Below are positions 21,196 to 31,179 of a stretch of 64,000 nt of DNA, one piece after another. The notes under the pieces were generated by a model. The model searched no databases. It was given only the letters and a program-made list of their open reading frames with translations, and was not told where the DNA came from. Origin of the DNA: Corydoras sp. C115 (lineage: Eukaryota > Chordata > Actinopteri > Siluriformes > Callichthyidae). The DNA lies in NCBI GenBank assembly GCA_019802505.1, contig JAFMOC010000240.1, forward strand, positions 528,501 to 592,500. Reading direction: 5' to 3'. The position numbers and the translations under genes are program-made. The stretch's first letter is position 1. Each line of letters starts with the position of its first letter.

Positions 21196-22236
21196 AGAAC
21201 CAAAGGACCATGCACTACTCTAATTCAATGACATAGTATGATGCCCAGGCTAGCTGCAGAAAGATGCACACTGACTTGGCTAATACACTGGATCAAACAG
21301 AGCTCTCAACTCTACAGGGAATGATTAATTCCTGGACCTGGTTCGGTCTGTGCCAAGGGCCTTTGGTGTGGTCAGACAAGAGCAGTTTCATTAACTGGAT
21401 GCCATCACAACCAAATTTTATTGGAACTCTTGATCAGTGCTCTTTAATACAGAATGGCCTGGTAACCATAACAGACTGCGCACAGACACGACCTTTCTTC
21501 TGTTACGGAAGTGAGTTCATGTTTTTGATTTCAGACAATCTTTGTAATGTTCTGAGTACCGATTTATGTCTTTTTTGCGTTTATTAAGGATGACAGGATG
21601 GCAGCAGCAGATGATCAGGATGAAGATTCGGTACAGTCAGAATGTCGATGATCCTGCAGTGAAGACAGCAATCCTGGAAAAGGTGAATTTGAGCCTTTTT
21701 AAGGTTTAACTGACAGTGAAAAGTTGTACAACAAAGACTAATTCTTTATCATGTTCTTAAAACAGACTGTACTGCATTTGGGACTGAGAATTGGACTGAT
21801 ACAGACATGCACACACCTCTGAGAAATACAGACATCAACTCAGCATTACAGATGCAGACATGCACCCATAACCATCGCATATAGACATACACTCGGCATT
21901 GACAGATATAGACATACACACACAGACATACACGCAATACCAACAGATACAGACATGCATGCTCCATTATTATATACAGACGTGTACTGACAATAACTGC
22001 CATGCCCTTAGCACTGACAGATACAGTCATGCACATAGCACCATCGCATAGACATGCACACAGTACTGACAGTTAAAGACATATCTACTGGTCAGACATC
22101 TTTACACATCTCCACTTATCAGTTTATTTTTTCTGCTTTATTTTCTAATTTGTATTTTCTTTTGTTAAGTTTTATGTAGATCAAGCAGAAGCTGCAGGAC
22201 CAAAGTGTTGTCAATGTCACCATAACATTTAAATAA
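21196..22236 (+). pseudogene. C-type lectin domain pseudogene (exons 3-5 equivalent)
   Basis: This paralogue of the gene at 56005-59577 lies in the opposite orientation. Exon 3 (about 21196-21510, donor gtgagt) encodes the second lectin domain (MHTDLANTLDQTELSTLQGM, WFGLCQGPLVWSDKSS, TDCAQTRPFFCYG). Exon 4 (21597-21682, acceptor gacag, donor gtgaat) and exon 5 (22180-22236, ending TFK then TAA) encode the conserved C-terminal segment (KIRYSQNVDDPAVKTAILEK; IKQKLQDQSVVNVTITFK). A TAG replaces the expected Trp codon at 21234-21236, the 5' part of exon 3 has drifted, and exons 1-2 (signal peptide, first lectin domain) are not found upstream. The final Cys-containing end, lost in the other copy, is intact here. 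It could be transcribed but should not make a secreted lectin. Confidence 0.8.
21795..22085. repeat. Degenerate minisatellite in lectin pseudogene intron 4
   Basis: Imperfect units contain acagatacagacatgcacac / tagacatacac at roughly 30-40 bp spacing. It lies wholly within the intron between exons 4 and 5. The frames through it are low-complexity artefacts. Confidence 0.65.
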
Positions 22237-22289
22237 CACCCAAGTAGAAAAATGATTCTATTTTGACCATCAAAATTAAATGAGACAAG

Positions 22290-23254
22290 CTTTAAATATG
22301 TAATATTTAAAATCAATTTTTGTAGTTAAGTGTCTTTTCTCTTGGTTAAGTTAATGCATGTTAGTTACACATTTTAGTTACTCATGTTAGTTACACATGT
22401 TAAAATAGAGAAACAAATGTTTAAATCAGATTTTTTGTTAAGTAAGTTATATTAAGTCTAATATTATCTTAGTTTTATCTTTTTATTAACCAATTCTGTG
22501 TGTCACATGATGTAGTACCTTAACGCTGTTCTTCTTTTTAAGTAAATAAGGTACAATACCTTTATAAATTGCTCTTCTTTCGACTACACGTCTCACTGTA
22601 TAATGATTTCCTTATATGGGAGGTTTTAAATTTCACTCTTCATTTATTATTTACTTCTCCTTTATAAACGTTTATTGTCATATCGTAATCATGTTTGAGT
22701 TTTATGCTAAATATTTATTTTAATTAAGTATGCATATTTAAATAGTTACTGATATATTCACAAGTATAAAATCAGCCTTAAAAAATGAATTTATTTCAGT
22801 TTGTTTTTTAATTTATTATATTTAAAAAATAAATATGAATTAAATGGCAAGTGGGGCGGCACGGTGGTTTAGTGGTTAGCACTTTCGCCTCTCAGCGCTA
22901 GGGATTCCCGGTTCGAATCCTTATCTGGGTGGAGTTTCCATGTTCTGCCTGTGTCTGCGTGGGTTTCCTCTGGGTTCTCCGGTTTCCTCCCACTGTCCAA
23001 AAACATGGATCAAGTCAATCGAGTTCTTCAAATTGCCCCATATAGAGTGTGTATGTGTGCGTGTCTGTGTGTCTACCCAGAGCCCGAAATGTTCTCCACT
23101 GGATGGGCATGGGGAACCCCATTGCCGCAACCCTAATATAGGATAAAGCGGAAGATAATGGATGGATGGATGGATAAATGGCAAGCTACAGATTCCAGCA
23201 AAGCGTGAGTTTATTTACATTTACATTTACTAAAGAGAAGACAGACATAGATAG
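22290..23254. repeat. Paralogous segment A, downstream of lectin pseudogene
   Basis: From about 22295 (ttttgtagttaagtg) to 23254 (gatagata) this AT-rich sequence aligns to 32325-32980. The alignment is interrupted here by the SINE at 22852-23174 and ends where the BEL/Pao element was inserted. No coding sequence. Confidence 0.8.
22852..23174 (+). mobile_element. tRNA-derived SINE with target-site duplication
   Basis: Full SINE: head ggggcggcacggtgg, box A-like tttagtggttagca, box B gttcgaatcc, tail ggatggatgga. Flanked by an 11-bp duplication taaatggcaag (22841-22851 and 23175-23185). The paralogous segment near 32885-32895 has a single taaagggcaag-like empty site. Confidence 0.95.
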
Positions 23255-23825
23255 TGTAGCTCCCTCAGATTCAAAGTCGACAGCACAGATATTCTTGCCA
23301 ATACTGATTAGGTTTATTCTTGAGTTTGCACCTTAACTTTGTAAATAATCTTACACCCAACCGTAAGAACTGTAACATAAATCAAATAAAGAAATATACA
23401 ATGAGCAATTTACATATTGTAGACTATTAATCTTAAGACTGATCCTTTGTAGGTTTTATCACATGAATTTACATCTGGATTTAGAACCGTAATTACATAT
23501 CAATTCACTCTAATGCTAGAAAAGGTAATAAACATAATTGGTATATTAACAGAACACAAACCTCATTGGCTGCATGAAATATCTAAGGAGGCTATAGTTT
23601 CACGTCGTACCCTGTGGGTCTTCAGCTTCTGAATGACCCTTAATGCTAACTTTGAAACCTTTGTAACGTGGTAACCGCGGTAATTAGCAGTGTAACCATG
23701 TAAATTAACATTGTCAATGTTCTTAAAGGAACAGAAGTTCTATTATACACTATTATACAATTTTACAACCTTTAAACCAATTAAGATGAATTAAAAAATA
23801 TAAACTGCTTAAGTAGGCAGTTACA
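23255..23825 (-). repeat. BEL/Pao 3' LTR
   Basis: 571 bp, begins tgtagctccctcag and ends gcagttaca on +. A purine-rich tract (ggtgggag, read on - from 23833-23826) borders it internally. Confidence 0.9.
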
Positions 23826-23953
23826 CTCCCACCAAAATCTATGATTGTAAATCATGAAATGAAATTATACCAAGCAGATTATTTTACAGTACTAGCTTGG
23901 TGATGAATTCGCATGAATTTACAACTGTAAAGTGAAGATAAAGATGATGGTCT

Positions 23954-24472
23954 TCACTCTGCTTCTAGTAATGTCACCGTCTTATGGATAGGCCTCTCCA
24001 GATAAATTGGTTTGGAAACACGCCTTCCCTTCTTATCCAGGTTGGAATCGCTGTGGCACAACTTCACCTTTCTCACTCTACCGTCTCTTCCTGGATACAC
24101 TTCAACGACCCTTGCCAATTTCCACAGGTTACGAGATGTAGCGTCTTCTTGCAGAAGGACGATATCGTTAACCTTTGCATCTCTGCGATCCTTGATCCAC
24201 TTCTGTCTTGGTTGAAGGTTCAGGAGATACTCTTTCTTCCACCGACTCCAGAAGAGATTTGCCAAGAATTCTTGGAACCAACGTTCCCACTGAGGTTGCA
24301 AATCATCGGGTGAAGTATCGTTCCAACACGGTTGCAGCAGGATCTGCTTTCCCGATGATCCTCTGAGGTTAAGTGGTTTCTCCCTGACAACCACTCTAAA
24401 CCGAGACTCGTCAGAAGCCACGCACCACTGCGCCCCAAGAGCTCTTTCTATTTGAGATTCTCCTAATGTCAT
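23954..24472 (-). pseudogene. BEL/Pao pol deletion junction (RT start fused to integrase C-terminus)
   Basis: The 172-codon frame starts with the RT-proximal motif ESQIERALGAQWCVASDESR and then turns into the integrase C-terminal domain typical of Pao pol (WSRWKKEYLLNLQPRQKW about residues 75-92; VNDIVLLQEDATSRNLWKLA; RVRKVKLCH). The RT palm, RNase H and DDE core are missing at the junction, about residue 40-45. It ends in a proper stop. Confidence 0.8.
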
Positions 24473-26130
24473 ATCCTTGGTTGTAGTAGCTTCAGCAAAT
24501 TCTTGGGAATGGTGTAGAGGACTTCTCTGCTATTGGAAACAAGCTTGTGAAGTCGTAGATTGCCTGTGCTGCAAAGTTCTCTGGCTTCTTTCACAAGATT
24601 CCCATTCTCCCACCAAGGGAATCGAAAATAATCTTGGTCTTCTGTTTTCATATGGAACTGGTGAAACATGCGCTCTATGTCACTTCTTCGGAAGCGAAAC
24701 AAAACTCCCACCAAGGCATTCGTTAGATCTGGACCGGTTAAAAGATGAACATTCAGAGAGGTTCCTTGGAACTTGGCAGAATACACTTCACTTGTAAGAT
24801 CTGAGGGAGACTGAAGATCTGGTACCACTTTCTTCACTACCACTTGGTGGCTTACTCCCATACTATCTCCATAGTTGAGACATGGATTACCACAGCCTAC
24901 TACACTCCATCCCAAATCCGTTTGCAGTGCAAAGGGTTGGTTTCTTTCACCAGCCATTACTCGTTTTGGTAGTAAAGCCTGAGGACAGTTGCTGCCTATT
25001 AAAAGGCACACTTCACAGCTTTGCTGAGGGGCAATCTCATCTGCAATATGTTCCAGATGAGTCCATAACCTTGCTATGTCCGGTGTAAGAATATGATTTC
25101 TATTTGCCGGCATAATTTCCCTGGAATAAGTCACAGGAAGTGGTATTATCTCGTCTGAATAGAACCCTCTTACTTGTAAACCAGTCATCTTCTTGCAGGA
25201 CACAATGCTATTTGTTGAAGATAGCGTGGTAATACTCAGCTGAACTGGTTCACTCCTTACGTTGAGTGCCCTTGCGGTCTCCTCCAGTATAAATGACGTA
25301 TCACTCTGTGTATCCAGAAGTGCGTACACAAGAACTTCGCGATATGGCTCAGCCGCAGCAGAGACCCATACCGGGATTATTGTAGATGCATGGGTGTGGC
25401 TGCCACTCTGGATCACCGTATGTACTATGGCTCCACATGTATTTGTAGATGTACTTGGTTGATCTTGTGGTTTTTCTGGCCTTTCATCCTTTGGCTCGTC
25501 TTTGTATTTTGCTTCGTCAGCCTTTACTACTTGCGTTCTTTCTTGCTTGCGTTCTTCTTTAGTAAGATTATCATGAAGGCAAGTTGGATGACCTTTCTCG
25601 CATGTCTTGCAGATATTTCTCTCACTGCAGTTCTTGGAACGATGACCCCATTTCAAGCAACCAAAGCACAACCTTTTCTCCTGGACAAACTTGACTCTTT
25701 CTGTAATTGTCTTCTTCATAAACTTACGGCAATCTGGTAGACTGTGTCCTACCTCCTCACAGAAGACACAGTCTTTGACGTTAGCATTCTCATCTGAATT
25801 CGTTATTAAAGTATTTTCTCCTGCTCTATTACTTATACCCTTACTTTTCTCTCCTTCACGTGGATTTGGTGTAGGGAAAGATGTCATTGGGTTACAAACG
25901 ATTTTGGCTTCACGTGTTAGAAACTGTACAAATTGGCTGAAGCTTGGAAATTTTATACCTTGTTCTTGTAATTTTATGACTTTCCGTTTCCATCTCAAGA
26001 TCAACCAATCTGGAAGTTTAGTAAGTATCTTTCTGTTCTCGCTGCAACTGTTAAGCATTTCGAGATCTTCAATTTGAAACATTGCAGATTCACAACTACG
26101 AAGGAAGTCAACCAGTTCTTGCAGTTCCAT
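24469..26130 (-). CDS. BEL/Pao gag C-terminal and protease reading frame
   Basis: This 553-codon open frame holds the DUF1759-type gag end, a Cys/His cluster (CVFCEEVGHSLPDCRKF, CFGCLKWGHRSKNC, ICKTCEKGHPTC at about residues 120-190) that binds nucleic acid, and a retropepsin-like protease around residue 270 (ALLDTQSDTSFI; the catalytic triad reads DTQ where many Pao copies have DTG/DSG-like). It continues into the RT-proximal spacer (QTDLGWSVVGCG; MFHQFHMKTEDQDYFRFPWW). The frame is closed upstream by a TGA at 26155-26157, where a Trp would be expected, and downstream by a frameshift near 24470. Confidence 0.8.
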   Translation of the reverse strand: MELQELVDFLRSCESAMFQIEDLEMLNSCSENRKILTKLPDWLILRWKRKVIKLQEQGIKFPSFSQFVQFLTREAKIVCNPMTSFPTPNPREGEKSKGISNRAGENTLITNSDENANVKDCVFCEEVGHSLPDCRKFMKKTITERVKFVQEKRLCFGCLKWGHRSKNCSERNICKTCEKGHPTCLHDNLTKEERKQERTQVVKADEAKYKDEPKDERPEKPQDQPSTSTNTCGAIVHTVIQSGSHTHASTIIPVWVSAAAEPYREVLVYALLDTQSDTSFILEETARALNVRSEPVQLSITTLSSTNSIVSCKKMTGLQVRGFYSDEIIPLPVTYSREIMPANRNHILTPDIARLWTHLEHIADEIAPQQSCEVCLLIGSNCPQALLPKRVMAGERNQPFALQTDLGWSVVGCGNPCLNYGDSMGVSHQVVVKKVVPDLQSPSDLTSEVYSAKFQGTSLNVHLLTGPDLTNALVGVLFRFRRSDIERMFHQFHMKTEDQDYFRFPWWENGNLVKEARELCSTGNLRLHKLVSNSREVLYTIPKNLLKLLQPRI

Positions 26131-26154
26131 ATTGTTTTTGGTACTTATTTTGGG

Positions 26155-27124
26155 TCATGCTTCGATCTTATCCCTGTAGGCTTGGGCAAGGATGAATGAA
26201 CTGCCATAACATTCTTCCAGGATACGCCATGCATCAAAATAGGCTGACTCAGTCCCTTGCAGGAAGTAACTCTCTATGGCCTTCTTCGCATTTCCACCCA
26301 CATATTTTTGTAAATAATATATCTTTTCTTCATCTGGGATGTTCTTTCTGTCTATTAGCGTCTGAAAGGACACTTTCCAGTCCTTATACCGAAGTGGATC
26401 GCCACTGAATATTGTTGGTTCTGGGATGGGATCCTTGTCTCTTTACAGCTTCAGCTTCCAGTTTCTGCAATTCTTCCATATGATGTTCTTGCTCTAGCAG
26501 TACTTGCAAGGTGGCTTCTTTGGCGGCAACTTCGGCAGCTGCACTCCTTTTGCTAGCAGAAGATCAATGGGAATAATTTGAATTCTTGCTGCTGCGAAGG
26601 CGAATGCTGCTCTTGGCTGACCTTGGCTCTTCAAGACCATGTTCTTGAACATTCGTTGCTCGATGCATGATCTTCTGTGTCACTGATTGACAGATGTCGA
26701 TTCTACGACGTGAATCTTGATCAGGAACACTAATTCGTCTCAGCTCGTCATAGATGGCATTCAGGTTTTTTGAGGCATCATTCACCTTGGTAACATTTTC
26801 ATCCAACAAGTCGGCTGAGCACTGTCCACCTAAATCTTGGCTGACGGTCTGAACGACTTCCTTCCACTTCTTATAGCACACACTGAAGCGACGTTCAATT
26901 GTTTTCACTTTTTCATCGTGTAGTGCTTGACCTTTCTCCGTCATCTTGCAGACTCTTTGGTCTCTTTGTAGCTCTTGTTCAGGAATTGAATCAGGACCTT
27001 CTGGACAGTCAGTCACTTGTGAATGCGTGTCATCATGAGACTGCGGCTCATCCTTGATGCTTGATCTCGTCTCTACAAAGATTTGGCTCTCGTTGCTATT
27101 CGTATCACTATGACTATTCGGCAT
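26155..27124 (-). pseudogene. BEL/Pao gag N-terminal part, broken
   Basis: The start region 27124-26564 begins MPNSHSDTNSNESQIFVE and runs 186 codons of hydrophilic coiled sequence. A frameshift lies between 26564 and about 26410, then the DUF1759 segment continues (KDWKVSFQTLIDRKNIPDEE; FDAWRILEECYGSSF) down to the TGA at 26155. Confidence 0.75.
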
Positions 27125-27206
27125 CTTCTATCTGCAGGATTCCTCAAGCAGTGAAGCGCTGAGTTCTTACTTTTCCATGAGTTCTTACTTTTCCATGAGT
27201 TCTTAT

Positions 27207-27777
27207 TGTAGCTCCCTCAGATTCAAAGTCGACAGCACAAATATTCTTGCCAATACTGATTAGGTTTATTCTTGAGTTTGCACCTTAACTTTGTACATAA
27301 TATTACACCCAACCGTGAGAACTGTAACATAAATCAAATAAACAAATATACAATGAGCAATTTACATATTGTAAATTATTAATCTTAAGACTGATCCTTT
27401 GTTGGTTTTATCACACGAATTTACATCTGGATTTGGAACCGTAATTACATATCAATTCACTCTAATGCTAGAAAAGGTAATAAACATAATTGGTATATTA
27501 ACAGAACACAAACCTCATTGGCTGCATGAAATATCTAAGGAGGCTATAGTTTCACGTCGTACCCTGTGGGTCTTCAGCTTCTGAATGACCCTTAATGCTA
27601 ACTTTGAAACCTTTGTAACGTGGTAACCGTGGTAATTAGCAGTGTAACCATGTAAATTAACATTGTCAATGTTCTTAAAGGAACAGAAGTTCTATTATAC
27701 ACTATTATACAATTTTACAACCTTTAAACCAATTAAGATGAATTAAAAAATATAAACTGCTTAAATAGGCAGTTACA
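27207..27777 (-). repeat. BEL/Pao 5' LTR
   Basis: 571 bp, same ends as the LTR at 23255. The adjacent leader has three tandem copies of ccatgagttcttactttt (about 27150-27206). I could not assign a primer-binding tRNA. Confidence 0.9.
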
Positions 27778-27782
27778 GATAG

Positions 27783-27809
27783 ATAGAGAGAGAGAGAAAG
27801 AGAGACAGA
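27783..27809. repeat. GA-rich simple repeat
   Basis: Remains of the (GATA)/(GA) tract that was the BEL target; the next LTR begins inside its end. Confidence 0.8.
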
Positions 27810-27992
27810 TGTAACAAGTGGAATTATTACGTAGCTGTGTTGTTGTAGCACGTACTGTATTGAATGTGACACTTAGATGTTCAATGTGCTTGTACGGTTA
27901 AGAGCTGAAAGTAAATAGTGCATGGGATAAAAAGAACCTTGTTCGGACATTGATTGGTATGTTATTTAAGATAAAAGCAATAACATAAAACA
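27810..27992 (+). repeat. Candidate short 5' LTR of gypsy element
   Basis: 183 bp beginning tgtaacaagtgg and ending ataaaaca. It is followed directly by tggtggcagtggtg, which resembles a primer-binding site for initiator-Met tRNA (expected TGGTAGCAGAGG) with two mismatches. No 3' LTR is present, because the element is cut at about 30060. Confidence 0.55.
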
Positions 27993-28308
27993 TGGTGGCA
28001 GTGGTGTAAAGTGAAATTCACGGGTGAACGCATAATCGGGGAAAAAAAAAACGCAGATGCTAATACAGTACGGACGGCGCACTGGGATTGAAGCCGCCAG
28101 CAGCACTGGACTGTAATTCACCAAACGTGTTGAAGACATGGAAGTCGTGGAAAGAGGAATTTACACTGTATGTGGACATTGCTGTGAATTGGAAGATGAA
28201 AAAATGAAGCTAAAAGTCTTCAAATAACTCATAGGAGAGACGGGGTGAGAACTAAGTGAGAGGCTATGTGCTTCAGTAAGGCCAGACGATTTTACAATTA
28301 GCGCATTA

Positions 28309-29430
28309 ATGACTGCTTTTGACAACCATTTCAACCCAAAGCCGAATGAGACTGTTGAAAGATATAAGGTTTTCTCCAGAAATCAGACAGCGGATGAAAA
28401 GATCGACAAATATGTAAAAGATTTAAGAATGTTGACAGCTACATGCAATTTTGGAGAGATAAGAGACTCCTTAATAAGGGACAGGATTGTGTGCGGAATT
28501 CAGAGCTCACAGTGGTGTGAACGTTTGCTACGAGAGTCTAACATGACCCTGGTGAAGTGTTTGCAAATATGCAGAGCAGCAGAACTGTCCAGGGAAAACA
28601 CAAAGAAAATTGAGGGACAGTATGTAGAAGAAATTCACACAATAAACATAACAAAACAGCTTCATCTTATTAAGTGTAAATACTGTGGGAAAACACACGA
28701 ACGCAAAAAAGAGAGTTGCCCAGCTTTTGGAAGGCAATGCAAAAAATGCGGAAAACAGAACCATTTCGCTTCAAAATGTATGTCAACAAGGACCAGAGAT
28801 GTGCATGTTGTGATGGATGCAGAACAGGAGCAGGCCCAGGAAATATTTAGCCTACAGTCACAACTGGAAGGAGAAAATAAATATGGAAAGCAGCTTTTCG
28901 CAACTATGCTTGTTGGAGAAAAGTCAGTGAAATTCCAATTAGACTGTGGAGCAAGCGGCAATATAATATCAATTCAGCTGCTAAATCCAGAGACACAGTT
29001 GGAGGACACAAAGCAGGTTCTAGTCATGTACAACAAAAGCACACTAAAACCACTTGGAAAATGCAGAATCAAAATCAGAAACCCAAGAAACAGAAAACTG
29101 TGCCGTTTAGAGTGTATGGTGGTTCAGGAGAACTACTCAGTGCCCTTGCTAGGCAATAAAGTGGTGCAGGCAATGGACTTGGTTAGAATTCAGAGGGAGA
29201 ACATCCTTGCCATTGACAACATTGTCACAGCCCACAATGACAAAGAACCATGGGACATGAGACACGTTAGGAACGAATATCGCAATGTATTCGAAGGTGA
29301 TGGCTGTCTTGATGGAAAATACCAAATTGAAGATAGACTCGAGCATAAAGCCAGTACAACTGCCAAAGCGCCGCATTCCAGATTCCTTAATGAAGCCACT
29401 GAAAGAAGAACTAAAAAGTCTTCAGGATAG
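28309..29430 (+). CDS. gypsy gag-protease polyprotein, part
   Basis: The 373-codon frame carries a gag capsid-like part (FFNHFNPKPNE-type start, about residues 5-15; YVKDLRMLTATCNFGEIRDS), two zinc-knuckle-like clusters (CKYCGKTHERKKESCPAFG and CKKCGKQNHFASKC, about residues 125-165) that bind RNA, and a retropepsin motif FQLDCGASGNIIS (about 210-222; DCGASG in place of DSGA). The start upstream of 28309 is probably lost to a stop, because the frame lacks the first part of capsid. After 29430 the frame shifts into the reverse transcriptase. Confidence 0.75.
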   Translation: MTAFDNHFNPKPNETVERYKVFSRNQTADEKIDKYVKDLRMLTATCNFGEIRDSLIRDRIVCGIQSSQWCERLLRESNMTLVKCLQICRAAELSRENTKKIEGQYVEEIHTINITKQLHLIKCKYCGKTHERKKESCPAFGRQCKKCGKQNHFASKCMSTRTRDVHVVMDAEQEQAQEIFSLQSQLEGENKYGKQLFATMLVGEKSVKFQLDCGASGNIISIQLLNPETQLEDTKQVLVMYNKSTLKPLGKCRIKIRNPRNRKLCRLECMVVQENYSVPLLGNKVVQAMDLVRIQRENILAIDNIVTAHNDKEPWDMRHVRNEYRNVFEGDGCLDGKYQIEDRLEHKASTTAKAPHSRFLNEATERRTKKSSG

Positions 29431-30062
29431 GAAGATCATTGCTCCAGTTGTACAGAGTGGATCAGTATCATGGTGGTTGTGAAGAAATCATCAGGCAAGC
29501 TAAGGATATGTATTGATCCAAGACTGCGAAACAGAGCTCTAAAGAGACAACATTTCCCTCTTCCTACCATAGATGATGTTTTACCAGATTTGGCGAAAGC
29601 TAGAGTCTTCACTGTGTGTGATGTGAAGGATGGATTCTGGCATGTACCATTGACAGACGAGTCAAGCTATTTGACAACTTTTGCAACACCATTTGTCGAT
29701 ACAGGTGGTTAAGAATGCCGATGGGAATCAGCCCAGCACCTGAAGTATTCAAGCACAGGCAAACACAGGCATTAGATGGACCAACTGACGTTAGAACTAT
29801 CGCAGATGACATCCTGACCATTGGTGAGGGAGAAAAAGAGGGAAATGCTGTGAGAGATCATGACGTCAAACTCAGAAATCTATTGGATCGTTGCAGAGAG
29901 CGCAACATTAAACAGTGAAAAATTTAAACTGAGACAATGTGAAGTACCGTACATTGGTCACAGATTGACATCAGAAGGGTTAAAAATAGACCCTGAGAAG
30001 AGCCGAGCTGTTGCAGAAATGCCAAGCCCAACGGATGTGAAAGGACTTCAAAGGCTATTGTA
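29285..30062 (+). pseudogene. gypsy reverse transcriptase, frameshifted and truncated
   Basis: RT fragments in order: KPVQLPKRRIPDSLMKPLKE (29345-29405), VKKSSGKLRICIDPR and LKRQHFPLPTIDDVLPDL (29476-29595), FTVCDVKDGFWHVPL, RMPMGISPAPEVF (29713-29750), the catalytic box IADDILTIG (about 29800-29826) and the thumb segment VPYIGHRLTSEGLKIDPEK (29945-30000). Breaks occur near 29460, 29712 and 29918. The sequence stops in the conserved KGLQRLL at about 30060. Confidence 0.8.
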
Positions 30063-30905
30063 TGGCAAGCCGTTTTAACATTTAATAAGTAGCGGTAATG
30101 GCAATTATAGATATCTAAAATTATATTTTTACTAGTTAGAATTGCAAGTCAACATATCCATAATGTCATTTTGACTAGTAACAATTGTAATTAAAGATAT
30201 CTACAATTCATTTCTTACTATTAACAATGTTCATTCTTGATATCAACAATTCAATTTCCACTAGTAAAAATGTTCATTGTAGATATCAACAATTCAATTT
30301 CTACTAGTAGGCTTGTGCCATAGACCTCCATTCAAATTCAATTTCAGATATCTGTAATTCAGTTTTAACATGTTACAATTACAAGCGGACATATCCATAA
30401 TGTCATTTTGACTAGTAACAATTGTAATTAAAGATATCTTCAATTCATTTCTTACTAGTAACAATGTTCATTCTTGATATCAACAATTCAATTTCCACTA
30501 GTAAAAATGTTCATTGTAGATATCAACAATTCAATTTCTACTAGTGGAAATGTTCATTTTAGATATCTCGAATTGTTCTCACATTATAGTTATCAAAAAT
30601 GTAATTTCAGATATCTAAAACTCAATTCTTACTAGTAAAAATTAAATTACTGATATGTTGGGCCTGGAATTGTAACTAGTAAAAATATAATTTCAGATAT
30701 CTGAAATTACATTTCAGATATCTAAAACTGCATTTCAGATATCTGAAATGGCAGTTTTTACTAGTAAAAATTATGTTGTTACTAGTAACAATTGTATTTA
30801 AGATATCTACAATTCCTTTTGTAACAAGTAAGAATTGAATTGCAGATATCAAAAAATTTGTTTCCACTAGTAAAGATGAAATCGTTTTAACATGTAAGAA
30901 CCAAT

Positions 30906-31099
30906 ATGCAAATGAGGTTACATATCCGAAACTAATATGCAAATTAGGGCACATATCCGAAATTACATTTTCACATGTAACAACTTATATGCAAATGAGG
31001 GTACATATCCGAAACTAATATGCAAATTTAGGCGAAAGCCGACCAATGGCTTTGTGTTCTGACTCTGACGTCAATATGCAAATTACGCGGTTGACGTCA
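30906..31099. promoter_or_regulatory. Cluster of octamer and CRE-like sites
   Basis: ATGCAAAT occurs at 30906, 30937, 30989, 31020 and 31076 (and again at 32004). TGACGTCA occurs at 31066-31073 and 31092-31099, and gaccaatgg (CCAAT-like) at 31041. These match POU-octamer, CREB/ATF and NF-Y consensus sites. Function is inferred only; no start site or gene follows. Confidence 0.4.
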
Positions 31100-31179
31100 T
31101 CTCCCATCGACCGAAACCACAGAAATGAAAACGCAACAAAATCCAAACGGAGGCTAATTTGGGCCACTGATTTAATTGA

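Larger units (their letters stand above)
23255..27777 (-). mobile_element. Deletion-derived BEL/Pao LTR retrotransposon
   Basis: Two 571-bp LTRs flank gag, protease and a fused RT-start/integrase-end frame on the - strand. A perfect 5-bp target duplication gatag lies at 23250-23254 and 27778-27782. The bulk of reverse transcriptase, RNase H and the integrase core is deleted, so it depends on other copies. LTRs differ at roughly a dozen positions (about 2 percent by eye), so the insertion is moderately old. It went into the (GATA)n tract that the paralogous segment still shows at 32950. Confidence 0.9.
27993..30062 (+). mobile_element. 3'-truncated Ty3/gypsy element (K02A2.6-like)
   Basis: Primer-binding-site-like sequence at 27993, leader, a gag-protease frame at 28309-29430 and reverse transcriptase to about 30060, where the palindrome-rich repeat begins. 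RNase H, integrase and 3' LTR are absent. Confidence 0.75.

Noticed and set aside
21749..22036. 95-codon frame on - with Val/Cys/Tyr repeats
   Set aside because: It is the intron minisatellite of the lectin pseudogene read in antisense.
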